A stretch of DNA of 64,000 nt from Idiomarina rhizosphaerae (GTDB taxonomy: Bacteria > Pseudomonadota > Gammaproteobacteria > Enterobacterales > Alteromonadaceae), in NCBI RefSeq assembly GCF_024159085.1, contig NZ_JAMZDE010000007.1:248001-312000 (forward strand). The letters run 5' to 3'. Below are positions 26,977 through 35,103 of this stretch, piece after piece. The notes under the pieces were generated by a model that saw only the letters and a program-made list of their open reading frames with translations, made no database searches and was not told the DNA's origin. The stretch's first letter is position 1; every line of letters starts with the position of its first letter. The position numbers were made by a program, and so were the translations under genes.

Positions 26977-29271
26977 TCATCCATTGGTTTCATGGTTATT
27001 TAAGTACTCTATAAAGCCTGAAATCGGTAAGGGTTTACTAAAGAAATAGCCTTGCAGCTCATCGCAATGCATCGACTGCAATACTCTCCAGCTGTCCTCA
27101 TTTTCCACACCTTCTGCAACAACACGAAGGCCTAACTCGTGAGCTAAGTGTATGGTTGAACGAACAATAGACTTGTCCTTAGACTCTTCGCTCAAATGCT
27201 GTACGAAGGCTCGGTCTACTTTCAATTCCTCTACCGGTAAACGCCGCAATTGTGCCAATGACGAATGCCCGGTGCCGTAGTCATCAATAGATATTGAAAA
27301 CCCAAGACGCTTCAATGTTTCCAACCGGGCAATGGCTTTCTCCGGGTCTTTCATTACCGCACTTTCTGTAATTTCCAGTACCAGTAACTTCGGTAATTCG
27401 GGAAAATCAATAATGAGTTGTTCAAACAGCAAAGGTAAGGCGTCGCTCAATAAGTCGACGGTCGACAAGTTGATGCTCAGTTTTAGAGTCCGCCCCTGCT
27501 CATGCCAGCTCTGAAGCAGTTTGGTAGACTCTCTGCACACCCAGTTGGTCAACTCTGTAATAGCTCCCGACTGTTCGGCTAACGGAATAAATTCATCCGG
27601 CCCGACAAATCCAAGCTTGTCACTTTGCCATCTCAATAATACCTCAGCCCCCACGACTGAACCCGTCTGGCAATTAATTTTGGGTTGCAATACCAGGTTT
27701 AGCTCCTGATCCGCTACTGCACCTTTAAGTGACTCGATAATTTGTAGGCGGCGCATGTATTGTTCGTCTAACCCACTTTTATATTCAACATAAAAGCTCT
27801 TCTCGAGTTTGGACTGCTGAACACTCACTTGCGCACGACGAATAAGTAAATCGACTTCACTACCCTGCTCAGGAAAATAAACAACACCGATATTAAAGGC
27901 CAGCCGATAATCACTGTCGCCAACTTTAAAAGGCGTATCAAGAAAAGAATGAAGCTCTTTAATTTTGCCATCGAGGTCGAATGCGGGTTTATCAGAAGCG
28001 TATAGAACGGCAAATTCGTCCCCCCCGATACGAGCCAATAACTCAGCATTGCCACAACACCACTTCAAGCGAACAGATAACTGACGTAGGATGTCATCAC
28101 CAATTTCTTGTCCCACACTGTCGTTGAGAACCCTAAATTGATGAATATTCAACAGTAAAAGACATCCGGAGCTGGTATTCCCATCTAACCGGTACTGCAA
28201 CTGCTCACGGAAAAACGAACGATTAGGTAAATCGGTTAAATGGTCATGAGATGCCTGATAAGAAATTCTTTGTTCACGTTCGGAAATAGCCGTGCGCATG
28301 CTGCCAAAGGTATTGGCCAGTTCTCCGAACTCATCATCGTTCAACGACAATTCGGACTCACTGTAGTCACCTTGCTGTAATTTTCTTGCGGCTCCCGATA
28401 ACTGCTGTAACGGACGGGAAACACCTCGGGCTATGATAGCCGCCAAGAGCATCGCGATAACCAGAGCGACAATTGCAATTAAAGCAATTTGCCAATGCAG
28501 CCGCGTGAACTCGGCGGCGGCAGTTTCAAGTGACGTCGTTAAGGCCACATGAACGGCATCATCGGAACCGGCATCAAGCACCACCTCACTCCCCGCCAGT
28601 TCCTGACTTAACAGCCAGTTATCAAGAGTATGGCCGTCTTTGTTCAACGCTTTTGCGAACGAGGACACTTGCCGTGCCGCCAGACTGGAAGCAATAACTT
28701 TCCCTGAATTCTCCAGCCACAGGGTGATATCGGCATTAGCCAGGTTTTTTAACTCTTCAGCTAAACCCGAGTCCACTTCAAAACCTAAGGTTGCCCAGGC
28801 AATAAGATTTGGAGCATTAACCGGTACCGTAACCAGTTGAAACAGTTCTTCTTCGACAACCGCTAGCTCGCTGTTCGAGCCCGCCCCACTATGGTTAATG
28901 CGTAGCTGATCAAAAGCATGAGATGATGCAATTTCTTCACCTTCGGGAGTTTGCAACACCATCAACTCGGCCTCAATACGCTCACCGTAGTTGACCAAAG
29001 CTGACACTATGGTTTCCCTATCTTTTGAAGCCACCGCGCGTTTAAACCCAAAATCATCGGTGAGGACTTCTGCCGCTTGCAGCAATTGCGCGCTACGACT
29101 ATCCAGAAGCTCCCGGAAGACTCTTTCACTGACACTAAGCTCGCGCTCAATGGAGCGATCTAACTGATTCTCTGTAGCGACCCAAACCGCGGCCAAAGCA
29201 ACCAACAAAGCGCCAGCTACGAGTCCTGCAAGGATGAGAATTAAACGGGTTCTGAACCGTGTTATCATCAA
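26977..29271 (-). CDS. membrane c-di-GMP signalling protein (sensor, HAMP, GGDEF, EAL)
   Basis: 764 aa. Membrane helix 8-31, periplasmic sensor about 32-258, second helix 259-282, HAMP about 283-335, GGDEF domain about 340-500 and EAL domain about 515-760. The GGDEF motif itself is intact (416-420), but the metal-binding aspartates of the usual L-D-x-D are replaced (LNIHQF, Asn375) and no RxxD inhibitory site precedes it. The EAL domain keeps EVLLRW (543-548), NLS, LEITES, DDYGTG (663-668), Lys684 and AEGVE. So it is most likely a phosphodiesterase with a regulatory GTP-binding GGDEF. It overlaps the cupredoxin stop by 4 bases. Confidence 0.9.
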   Translation of the reverse strand: MMITRFRTRLILILAGLVAGALLVALAAVWVATENQLDRSIERELSVSERVFRELLDSRSAQLLQAAEVLTDDFGFKRAVASKDRETIVSALVNYGERIEAELMVLQTPEGEEIASSHAFDQLRINHSGAGSNSELAVVEEELFQLVTVPVNAPNLIAWATLGFEVDSGLAEELKNLANADITLWLENSGKVIASSLAARQVSSFAKALNKDGHTLDNWLLSQELAGSEVVLDAGSDDAVHVALTTSLETAAAEFTRLHWQIALIAIVALVIAMLLAAIIARGVSRPLQQLSGAARKLQQGDYSESELSLNDDEFGELANTFGSMRTAISEREQRISYQASHDHLTDLPNRSFFREQLQYRLDGNTSSGCLLLLNIHQFRVLNDSVGQEIGDDILRQLSVRLKWCCGNAELLARIGGDEFAVLYASDKPAFDLDGKIKELHSFLDTPFKVGDSDYRLAFNIGVVYFPEQGSEVDLLIRRAQVSVQQSKLEKSFYVEYKSGLDEQYMRRLQIIESLKGAVADQELNLVLQPKINCQTGSVVGAEVLLRWQSDKLGFVGPDEFIPLAEQSGAITELTNWVCRESTKLLQSWHEQGRTLKLSINLSTVDLLSDALPLLFEQLIIDFPELPKLLVLEITESAVMKDPEKAIARLETLKRLGFSISIDDYGTGHSSLAQLRRLPVEELKVDRAFVQHLSEESKDKSIVRSTIHLAHELGLRVVAEGVENEDSWRVLQSMHCDELQGYFFSKPLPISGFIEYLNNHETNG

Positions 29272-29924
29272 TTCCCTCTGCGATTAAATCGCTGTTCCAG
29301 CCGCGAGGGCTCTTTATCTTCCTGCACCGGCGGTGATACTTGCACCTGCGCAGTCAGCTTCCCTGAGTCTGAGGTTAATTTCACGTTCTGTGCTTTAGAC
29401 AGTTCGTCCCCCATCCAATAGTGCCACACCTTGACTTCGGCGGGAGCTGCATTTTCTTCCAAATTCAGCTCGACAATACCCTGCTCATTCGTTACCGCAA
29501 TATCGTATTCATCACTTACCAGCACATAAGCAACCATCTGGTCGTGGATATTACAGCCCAGAGTCACTATGCCTGCTTTATCAAAATTAACGCTTGGCTT
29601 TTCTTTATCTGAATAGAGTTTTAACTCAAAATTCTTAGCCTCAGAGAAAGAGTAAACATGATGCCGAATGTTATCACTGTTAGGAAAAACAACGTCGGTG
29701 CCCGGCTCTACTGCGCTAACCGTGGGGGTAAACTGCTTGTCCACCTGATCAACTACCGCCGACTGCCCAGGTACTTTGACAGATGGCTTTTCCCTCTCAA
29801 TTAATAGCGCAGCATTTGCCAACGGCTGACCATCTGCGGCCAAAACCTCAACCCGTACGGTATCTGCAACTACATTTTGAACCGCAAATACCGTGAAAAA
29901 AACACCAACAAAAAATCGCTTCAC
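29268..29924 (-). CDS. periplasmic cupredoxin-like (methylamine utilization MauL-type) protein
   Basis: 218 aa. Signal peptide with cleavage likely after VVA (residue 20). A carbohydrate-binding-like/Ig segment (VRVEVLAADGQPLANAAL) leads into a plastocyanin/azurin-like domain with candidate copper ligands His88/His89 (NIRHHVYSF), Cys124, His127 and Met130 (GCNIHDQM), the type 1 copper pattern. It is first in the four-gene set with the GGDEF/EAL sensor, DUF3034 and globin genes, so it may supply a redox or copper signal to the periplasmic sensor (inference). The tail is charged. Confidence 0.82.
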   Translation of the reverse strand: MKRFFVGVFFTVFAVQNVVADTVRVEVLAADGQPLANAALLIEREKPSVKVPGQSAVVDQVDKQFTPTVSAVEPGTDVVFPNSDNIRHHVYSFSEAKNFELKLYSDKEKPSVNFDKAGIVTLGCNIHDQMVAYVLVSDEYDIAVTNEQGIVELNLEENAAPAEVKVWHYWMGDELSKAQNVKLTSDSGKLTAQVQVSPPVQEDKEPSRLEQRFNRRGN

Positions 29925-30012
29925 ACAGGATCCTCCACAAAATCACCATTGGGCGCGCACCAGTCAACCGTAACCGAAAAAACGAAACTGCGCTATGATT
30001 GGAGTACGTATT

Positions 30013-30033
30013 AATGATCCACTATGGTTCATT
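30013..30033. promoter_or_regulatory. operator-like inverted repeat between the cupredoxin gene and fumC
   Basis: AATGATCCA-CTA-TGGTTCATT: 9-base arms with one mismatch, 3-base centre. It lies in the 194-base divergent intergenic region, so it could serve either gene. No regulator is assigned. Confidence 0.4.
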
Positions 30034-30079
30034 ATTGGTACTTGAAATACAGTAAGTGTAGACATACGAATTTAGACAC

Positions 30080-30100
30080 TAAGCTATTACTCTTAGCTTA
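30080..30100 (+). promoter_or_regulatory. hairpin in the fumC leader region
   Basis: Perfect TAAGCTA / TAGCTTA arms with a 7-base loop, ending 6 bases before the AGGAGGG ribosome site of fumC (30106-30112). It could be an operator or an mRNA hairpin; no T-run follows. Confidence 0.4.
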
Positions 30101-30118
30101 ATGACAGGAGGGATATTC

Positions 30119-31501
30119 ATGAGTCAGGATTATCGCACAGAGAAAGACAGTATGGGCGAGGTCAAAGTCCCCCAAAAAGCACTTTATGCTGCACAAACTC
30201 AACGCGCCATTGATAACTTTTCCATCAGCGGGTTAACCTTACCCACTCAACTGATACAAGCCATAGCAATGGTTAAAGCGAGTGCGGCCGGAGCAAACGC
30301 TAAAATCGGTCAGTTAGAAAAAGAGCAGGCGGACGCCATTATCAAAGCGGCTAGAGAAATCATTAATGGCCAACACTTAGAACACTTTCCTATTGATGTA
30401 TTTCAAACTGGCTCAGGCACCAGTTCCAACATGAATGTAAACGAGGTTATTGCCAATTTAGCTAAGCAAAACGGTGTTGAAATTCACCCCAATGACCATG
30501 TGAACCAAAGCCAGTCGAGTAACGATGTTATACCTACCGCCATTCAGGTGGCGAGTGTACTGGCTGTAGAAAAGCAATTAGAACCGGCTTTAAAAGGCCT
30601 TATTGATGCCATTCGCAGTAAAGCCATTGAGCTACGTAATGTGGTAAAAACTGGCAGAACCCATTTAATGGATGCTATGCCAATGACCATGGCGCAAGAA
30701 CTTGAGACCTGGGCCGGTCAGTTGGACATTACCGCTGAACAGCTTCCGCAGTTACTGCAGCGCAGCCGCGTTCTTCCTCAGGGCGGTACAGCAATAGGCA
30801 CCGGAATAAATGCCCCTAAAGAATTCGCAGCTGAGTTTGCTGAGCAGTTGACTCAGCTCAGTGGCAGTGACTTTAAACATTCAGCCAACCCTTTTACGGG
30901 TATTGCCGGACAGGAAGTCAACTTACAGCTCTCAGCACAATTGAATACATTGGCGACCACCTTACTCAAAGTCAGTAACGACTTACGCTGGATGAACAGT
31001 GGTCCACTGGCGGGCTTAGGTGAAATACAGCTAACTGCACTACAACCCGGAAGCAGCATTATGCCGGGTAAAGTGAACCCCGTCATTCCGGAAGCTGTAG
31101 CTATGGTTGCCGCTCAGGTTAATGGTAATCACACCACAATTACGACGGCTGCTCAGCAAGGCAACTTCCAACTTAACGTTATGCTGCCGGTTATTGGCTA
31201 CAACTTATTACAGTCCATTAATATACTCAGTAACAGCTGTGACGCTCTGGCAAACAAAGCTATTGCCGACTTTGAAGTTAATGAAGAACGGCTGCAGCAA
31301 GCCTTAGCAAAAAATCCTATTCTGGTTACTGCCCTTAACCCGGTCATTGGCTACAATAAAGCCGCTGAAATTGCCAAAGTAGCTTACAAAGATGGACGAG
31401 CCATTATTGATGTCGCCGATGAGATGACCGACTTAGGTCGCGACCGGCTTGAGCAATTGCTGGATCCGAAAAAACTAACTGAAGGTGGCGTTAGTGAATA
31501 A
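30119..31501 (+). CDS. fumC: class II fumarate hydratase FumC
   Basis: 460 aa from the ATG at 30119, chosen for the AGGAGGG Shine-Dalgarno 6 bases upstream; an in-frame ATG at 30101 precedes it. Family signature GSSIMPGKVNPVIPEA, plus TGSGTSSNMNVNEVIA and KTGRTHLMDAMPMTM. It interconverts fumarate and malate in the TCA cycle; class II enzymes lack the iron-sulfur cluster and so resist oxidation. Followed by a short-chain dehydrogenase after 24 bases. Confidence 0.95.
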   Translation: MSQDYRTEKDSMGEVKVPQKALYAAQTQRAIDNFSISGLTLPTQLIQAIAMVKASAAGANAKIGQLEKEQADAIIKAAREIINGQHLEHFPIDVFQTGSGTSSNMNVNEVIANLAKQNGVEIHPNDHVNQSQSSNDVIPTAIQVASVLAVEKQLEPALKGLIDAIRSKAIELRNVVKTGRTHLMDAMPMTMAQELETWAGQLDITAEQLPQLLQRSRVLPQGGTAIGTGINAPKEFAAEFAEQLTQLSGSDFKHSANPFTGIAGQEVNLQLSAQLNTLATTLLKVSNDLRWMNSGPLAGLGEIQLTALQPGSSIMPGKVNPVIPEAVAMVAAQVNGNHTTITTAAQQGNFQLNVMLPVIGYNLLQSINILSNSCDALANKAIADFEVNEERLQQALAKNPILVTALNPVIGYNKAAEIAKVAYKDGRAIIDVADEMTDLGRDRLEQLLDPKKLTEGGVSE

Positions 31502-31525
31502 CGCCTCTGGTATTTGGAGTACAAA

Positions 31526-32194
31526 ATGAGTCAACAACAGGTTTTAATTACTGGTGCTAACCGTGGCATTGGCTACGAATTCGCGCGGCAGTACGCCGAA
31601 CAAGGCCACAAAGTTATCGCCGTTTGTCGCAACAATTCAAAGCAATTAACAGAGCTGGACGTTGAAATTATTGAGGGCATTGATGTCACCAAAGCCTCCG
31701 ATTTACTGCGTCTTTCTGAAACCTTAGGTGATAAGAAAATTGATGTTTTAATTAATAACGCTGGATTGCTTCATAAAGACGAGCTAGGAGAACTAGACGC
31801 CGGTAATATCCGTGCTCAGTTTGAAGTCAATGCGTTAGCGCCGCTACGTGTAACAGAAGCCCTGCTTCCTAACTTAAAAAATGGCAGTAAAGTGGCCTTA
31901 ATTACCAGCCGCATGGGTTCCATAGGCGATAATGGCTCGGGCAGCCGTTACGGTTACCGAATGTCAAAAGCCGCATTAAATGCCGCAGGTAAATCTCTGG
32001 CGCTGGACCTAAAAGACAAAGGTATTTCCGTTGTTCTGCTGCATCCGGGCTTTGTACAAACCGAGATGGTTAACCACGCCGGAGATATTCCACCGGAAAC
32101 CGCAGCTGAACGTTTAATGCAACGCATTGAAGAATTGAATTTAGATACCACCGGACAGTTTTTTCATAGCAACGGAGAAAGCCTGCCTTGGTGA
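31526..32194 (+). CDS. short-chain dehydrogenase/reductase, C-factor-like
   Basis: 222 aa from the ATG at 31526 with GGAG 6 bases upstream. NAD(P)-binding TGANRGIG near the N-terminus, NNAG motif (LINNAGLL), catalytic Ser region ITSRMGS and YRMSK (Tyr-x3-Lys). It resembles the CsgA/C-factor-like SDR group. The substrate is unknown. Likely co-transcribed with fumC; only weak hairpins follow it. Confidence 0.82.
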   Translation: MSQQQVLITGANRGIGYEFARQYAEQGHKVIAVCRNNSKQLTELDVEIIEGIDVTKASDLLRLSETLGDKKIDVLINNAGLLHKDELGELDAGNIRAQFEVNALAPLRVTEALLPNLKNGSKVALITSRMGSIGDNGSGSRYGYRMSKAALNAAGKSLALDLKDKGISVVLLHPGFVQTEMVNHAGDIPPETAAERLMQRIEELNLDTTGQFFHSNGESLPW

Positions 32195-32270
32195 TTTGCT
32201 GCCTTTTTAAGCAAATAACTGCTTTTTTGCTCAAACGCGCCCGTTAATATCGTTTTTTCTCAAAAATAGG

Positions 32271-32299
32271 TTGACGGGCTGCGGAGCGATTTGCATAAT
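32271..32299 (+). promoter_or_regulatory. stable-RNA promoter of the tRNA operon
   Basis: TTGACG (32271-32276), 17-base spacer, CATAAT (32294-32299), followed by a GC-rich discriminator (ACGCGCCGC) typical of stringently controlled stable-RNA promoters. An A/T-rich stretch (32250-32269) upstream may act as an UP element. Confidence 0.8.
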
Positions 32300-32338
32300 A
32301 CGCGCCGCACTCACAGAGAGCGATAAGTAAAAAGGTAT

Positions 32339-32415
32339 GGCTACGTAGCTCAGCTGGTTAGAGCACAGCACTCATAATGCTGGGGTCGCAAGTTCGAATC
32401 TCGCCGTAGCCACCA
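32339..32415 (+). tRNA. tRNA-Met (anticodon CAT, elongator)
   Basis: 77 bases with encoded CCA. Acceptor GGCTACG/CGTAGCC, anticodon loop CTCATAA, T-loop TTCGAAT. The sequence closely resembles E. coli metT, the elongator species, and its paired first base pair excludes the initiator. Confidence 0.95.
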
Positions 32416-32434
32416 ACCTTTAACTGATTATGAT

Positions 32435-32519
32435 GCGGACGTGGTGGAATTGGTAGACACGCTGGATTTAGGTTCCAGTGCCTCACGGCGTGAGAGTTCA
32501 AGTCTCTCCGTCCGCACCA
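32435..32519 (+). tRNA. tRNA-Leu (anticodon TAG)
   Basis: 85 bases with encoded CCA and a long variable arm (CCTCACGGCGTGAG region). Acceptor GCGGACG/CGTCCGC, anticodon loop TTTAGGT. Corresponds to E. coli leuW in the syntenic cluster. Confidence 0.95.
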
Positions 32520-32540
32520 ACTCTCAGAGCCAGCTAAAAT

Positions 32541-32615
32541 TGGGGCATAGCCAAGCGGTAAGGCAGCGGGTTTTGATCCCGCGATTCCCAGGTTCGATCC
32601 CTGGTGCCCCAGCCA
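32541..32615 (+). tRNA. tRNA-Gln (anticodon TTG), copy 1
   Basis: 75 bases with encoded GCCA end. Acceptor TGGGGCA/TGCCCCA, anticodon loop TTTTGAT. Identical over its whole length to copy 2. Confidence 0.95.
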
Positions 32616-32652
32616 TTAGTTGTTTCCAAAAGTGATTGCCATCTTAGTAGGA

Positions 32653-32727
32653 TGGGGCATAGCCAAGCGGTAAGGCAGCGGGTTTTGATCCCGCGATTCC
32701 CAGGTTCGATCCCTGGTGCCCCAGCCA
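32653..32727 (+). tRNA. tRNA-Gln (anticodon TTG), copy 2
   Basis: Exact repeat of copy 1, 112 bases downstream; the spacers flanking the copies differ. E. coli has the matching pair glnU/glnW in its metT cluster. Confidence 0.95.
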
Positions 32728-32741
32728 TACTAACTACTGTT

Positions 32742-32828
32742 GCGGTGGTGGCGGAATTGGTAGACGCGCTAGCTTCAGGTGCTAGTGTCCGCAAGGACGT
32801 GGGGGTTCAAGTCCCCCCCTCCGCACCA
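32742..32828 (+). tRNA. tRNA-Leu (anticodon CAG)
   Basis: 87 bases with encoded CCA. Anticodon loop TTCAGGT, long variable arm (GTCCGCAAGGAC). The acceptor stem GCGGTGG/CCTCCGC contains a T-T mismatch at position 5-68. E. coli tRNA-Leu(CAG) also has a mismatch there, so this may be genuine rather than decay. Confidence 0.93.
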
Positions 32829-32875
32829 CTTTATTCGAGTATAATTTTACTCAAGTAAAAGTGGAAAAACAGAAA

Positions 32876-32898
32876 GGCCACCTTAAGGTGGTTTTTTT
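32876..32898 (+). terminator. terminator of the tRNA operon
   Basis: CCACC-TTAA-GGTGG hairpin extended by G-T pairs, then seven T, 50 bases past the last tRNA. Between them another small hairpin, TTTTACT/AGTAAAA (32845-32860), could be a processing element. The terminator is just 8 bases from the convergent ubiF-like stop. Confidence 0.85.
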
Positions 32899-32905
32899 GT
32901 GCCTA

Positions 32906-34048
32906 TTATTCGCCCACAGCCTGTTGTAATAACCAACGCTTCACCCACGGTAAAGCCGCTATTTTCAGAGATGCTGCGGTTGCAAGCTGCATAATTGGAT
33001 TACTGCTACGCCAGCCTAACTGTATAGCATCCATCATCCGCATCATTTTCGCATTTTCGCCTTGCCGGGTCTTTTCGTACTTAGCCAAAGCTACGCTTGG
33101 AGTATTTTCTTGTAGCACCTCAACCAGACAGCGAACATCGGCAAACCCCAGGTTAACGCCCTGCCCGGCCATAGGGTGAATACTGTGTGCAGCATCGCCT
33201 AATAAAACAATAGAGTCTTCTTTAATGTAGCGTGCAGCATGTTTTCTCTGCAGAGCAAAACTAGCACTTTTAAGCACCCGGAAGTTGCCTATATGAGGAG
33301 AAAAGGTCTCACGCAAGTAAGCTTCAAGGCCCGCCTTGTCTTTCTGCAGGGAATTGATGTTGTCACGTAAGCCGTAGTCTATAAGGCAAGCTTGTTGTTC
33401 AGTCAGCGGCAGCAAAGCATAAGGCCCCTGCTTACGAAAAACTTCCCAGGTTTCGGGTTCTATTGGCTTTTCCAGACTGACATTAGCTAATAAGCAACGT
33501 TGGTCGTAGTCCCAGCCCCGATAATGAAAACCGGCAAGCTGCGCCACTTTAGAATTGGCTCCGTCACAGCCCAGCAACAGATCATAACTGAGCGTATCGC
33601 CCTGACTTAAAATCACCGTTTTTGTTCCAGCATTGAGTTTATCGAGCGTGTCGCCTGTTCGTAAGTCGACGTTTTTAAGAGTGCGCAATTTTGTCCATAG
33701 CGCCAGCTGCAAAGCGTTATTTTCAACCATAACGCCCAGTTTGGATAAGCCCGCTTCACTTGCCTGAAAGCTCAGGTTATGACCACTTTGCGATGTCACG
33801 CTCAGTTTCTGATAGTCAAAGACTCGCTGCTGACGCACACAAACGCCAATGCCTAAATCCAGTAACCATTCCCAATTGCTGCTATTCACAGACGATATGC
33901 GTAAATCCCAGTCAGGGTCTTTACTGCAATCTTCTTCTGGAGGAAAGGGTTCAAGTAAGGTCACATTTGCACCTTGCTGCGCTAATGCTAGTGCGGCCGC
34001 AGCACCAACCATTCCGCCGCCATTTATTAATACTGATAGCTGTTTCAT
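32906..34048 (-). CDS. ubiF: FAD-dependent ubiquinone biosynthesis hydroxylase, UbiF-like
   Basis: 380 aa from the ATG at 34048; an in-frame start at 34063 adds five residues. FAD-binding VLINGGGMVGAAAALALAQQ, DLRISSVNSSN (aligning with the RIS block), the DG motif LLGCDGANSKVAQLAGF and GDAAHSIHPMAGQGVNLGF. The UbiH/UbiF/UbiI paralogs are hard to tell apart. I chose UbiF because the neighbours (tRNA Met-Leu-Gln-Gln on one side, miaB-phoH-ybeY-corC-lnt on the other) match the E. coli ubiF locus. It would hydroxylate C6 of demethoxyubiquinone. Confidence 0.8.
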   Translation of the reverse strand: MKQLSVLINGGGMVGAAAALALAQQGANVTLLEPFPPEEDCSKDPDWDLRISSVNSSNWEWLLDLGIGVCVRQQRVFDYQKLSVTSQSGHNLSFQASEAGLSKLGVMVENNALQLALWTKLRTLKNVDLRTGDTLDKLNAGTKTVILSQGDTLSYDLLLGCDGANSKVAQLAGFHYRGWDYDQRCLLANVSLEKPIEPETWEVFRKQGPYALLPLTEQQACLIDYGLRDNINSLQKDKAGLEAYLRETFSPHIGNFRVLKSASFALQRKHAARYIKEDSIVLLGDAAHSIHPMAGQGVNLGFADVRCLVEVLQENTPSVALAKYEKTRQGENAKMMRMMDAIQLGWRSSNPIMQLATAASLKIAALPWVKRWLLQQAVGE

Positions 34049-34136
34049 GTACCGCGCCCTCACTCCTCACATTCCTGCTAGCCCTTATAAATAACACATC
34101 TCGTTGTGAATTTCCGTTATCATAGTCAATAAGACG

Positions 34137-35024
34137 ATGTTCAGAGTGTTTTTTATGCAAGCCAGGGAAAGTTCACAAAAAGCGGTCATTATTGCTTCTT
34201 TGCTTATTTTAAGTGCCGAAGCCAGTTTTGCAGGCGTAAGTGCTCTGGTTAAATACATCAGTCAGGATCAACCTTTCGAGCAATTGGTCTTTTTCCGCAA
34301 CCTGATGGCCTTTCTCGTTCTTCTTCCCTGGTTATGGCGAAAAGGCCTTGGCAACTTAAAAACAGAACGCCTGAAACTGCACCTTATTCGAGGTGCTGCG
34401 GGCATTGCCGCTATGTACCTGTTTTTCTACGCTATTGCGACAATACCGTTGGCGCAGGCCACTTTGGTTCTGTTGTTGTCCCCCTTTTTAATTCCGGTTA
34501 TTGGCTGGCTTTGGCTACGCGACTATGTGGCTAAACAAACTTGGCTGGCTATTGGGCTGGGGTTTATTGGTGTCTTTATTTTTCTTGACCCTATGAACAG
34601 CCAACTTTCACCTGTCATCGGCTTAGCCTTTTTAGCCGCTGCATTAGCAGCCTTCACCAAAACGGTCATTCGCCGTATGTCGGACACCGAATCGACAAGT
34701 AAAATCGTATTCTACTTTTCCACACTTGCCACCATTGCTTCAGGGCTTCCTCTACTGTGGTTATGGCAGCCCATTCCAACGCAACACTGGTTGGGCGTTA
34801 TTGTTATGGGTCTGCTGGCAGTTTATGGGCAATTGGCTATGACCAAAGCTTTTTCCATAGCTCCACCGGCAAAGGTTGGGGTGTTTACTTACAGCTCGGT
34901 TTTGTTCGCCGCGTTACTCGGCTACTGGTTATTTGGAGAGGAACTTGCCTGGCACATGTTGTGGGGCGCGTTAATCATTGTTGTTGCAGGCTATTTTGCC
35001 ATACGAACACGGCGCAAAAGTTAA
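34137..35024 (+). CDS. EamA-family (drug/metabolite superfamily) transporter
   Basis: 295 aa with about ten membrane segments in two EamA repeats (residues about 20-150 and 160-290). Typical blocks are FFRNLMAFLVLLPWL, LATIPLAQ-like AIATIPLAQATLVLLLSPF and VFTYSSVLFAALLGYWLFGEE. The substrate is unknown. Start uncertain: ATG 34137 or 34155, neither with a strong Shine-Dalgarno. It is inserted between ubiF and miaB, which are adjacent in E. coli, and is divergent from ubiF. Confidence 0.82.
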   Translation: MFRVFFMQARESSQKAVIIASLLILSAEASFAGVSALVKYISQDQPFEQLVFFRNLMAFLVLLPWLWRKGLGNLKTERLKLHLIRGAAGIAAMYLFFYAIATIPLAQATLVLLLSPFLIPVIGWLWLRDYVAKQTWLAIGLGFIGVFIFLDPMNSQLSPVIGLAFLAAALAAFTKTVIRRMSDTESTSKIVFYFSTLATIASGLPLLWLWQPIPTQHWLGVIVMGLLAVYGQLAMTKAFSIAPPAKVGVFTYSSVLFAALLGYWLFGEELAWHMLWGALIIVVAGYFAIRTRRKS

Positions 35025-35103
35025 TCATTTCAAACTTGGCAATCTGCTCCAATACGCGATAAAATAAGCGCCTTATACGAAATCCATCAACCATCGAGTG
35101 GTC

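Noticed and set aside
32196-32235. Terminator after the short-chain dehydrogenase
   Set aside because: Only 5-6 base A/T-rich stems with internal T-runs can be drawn; too weak to call.
32441-32858. Short open frames across the tRNA cluster on both strands
   Set aside because: They read through tRNA genes; the repeated peptide segments simply reflect the duplicated Gln tRNA.
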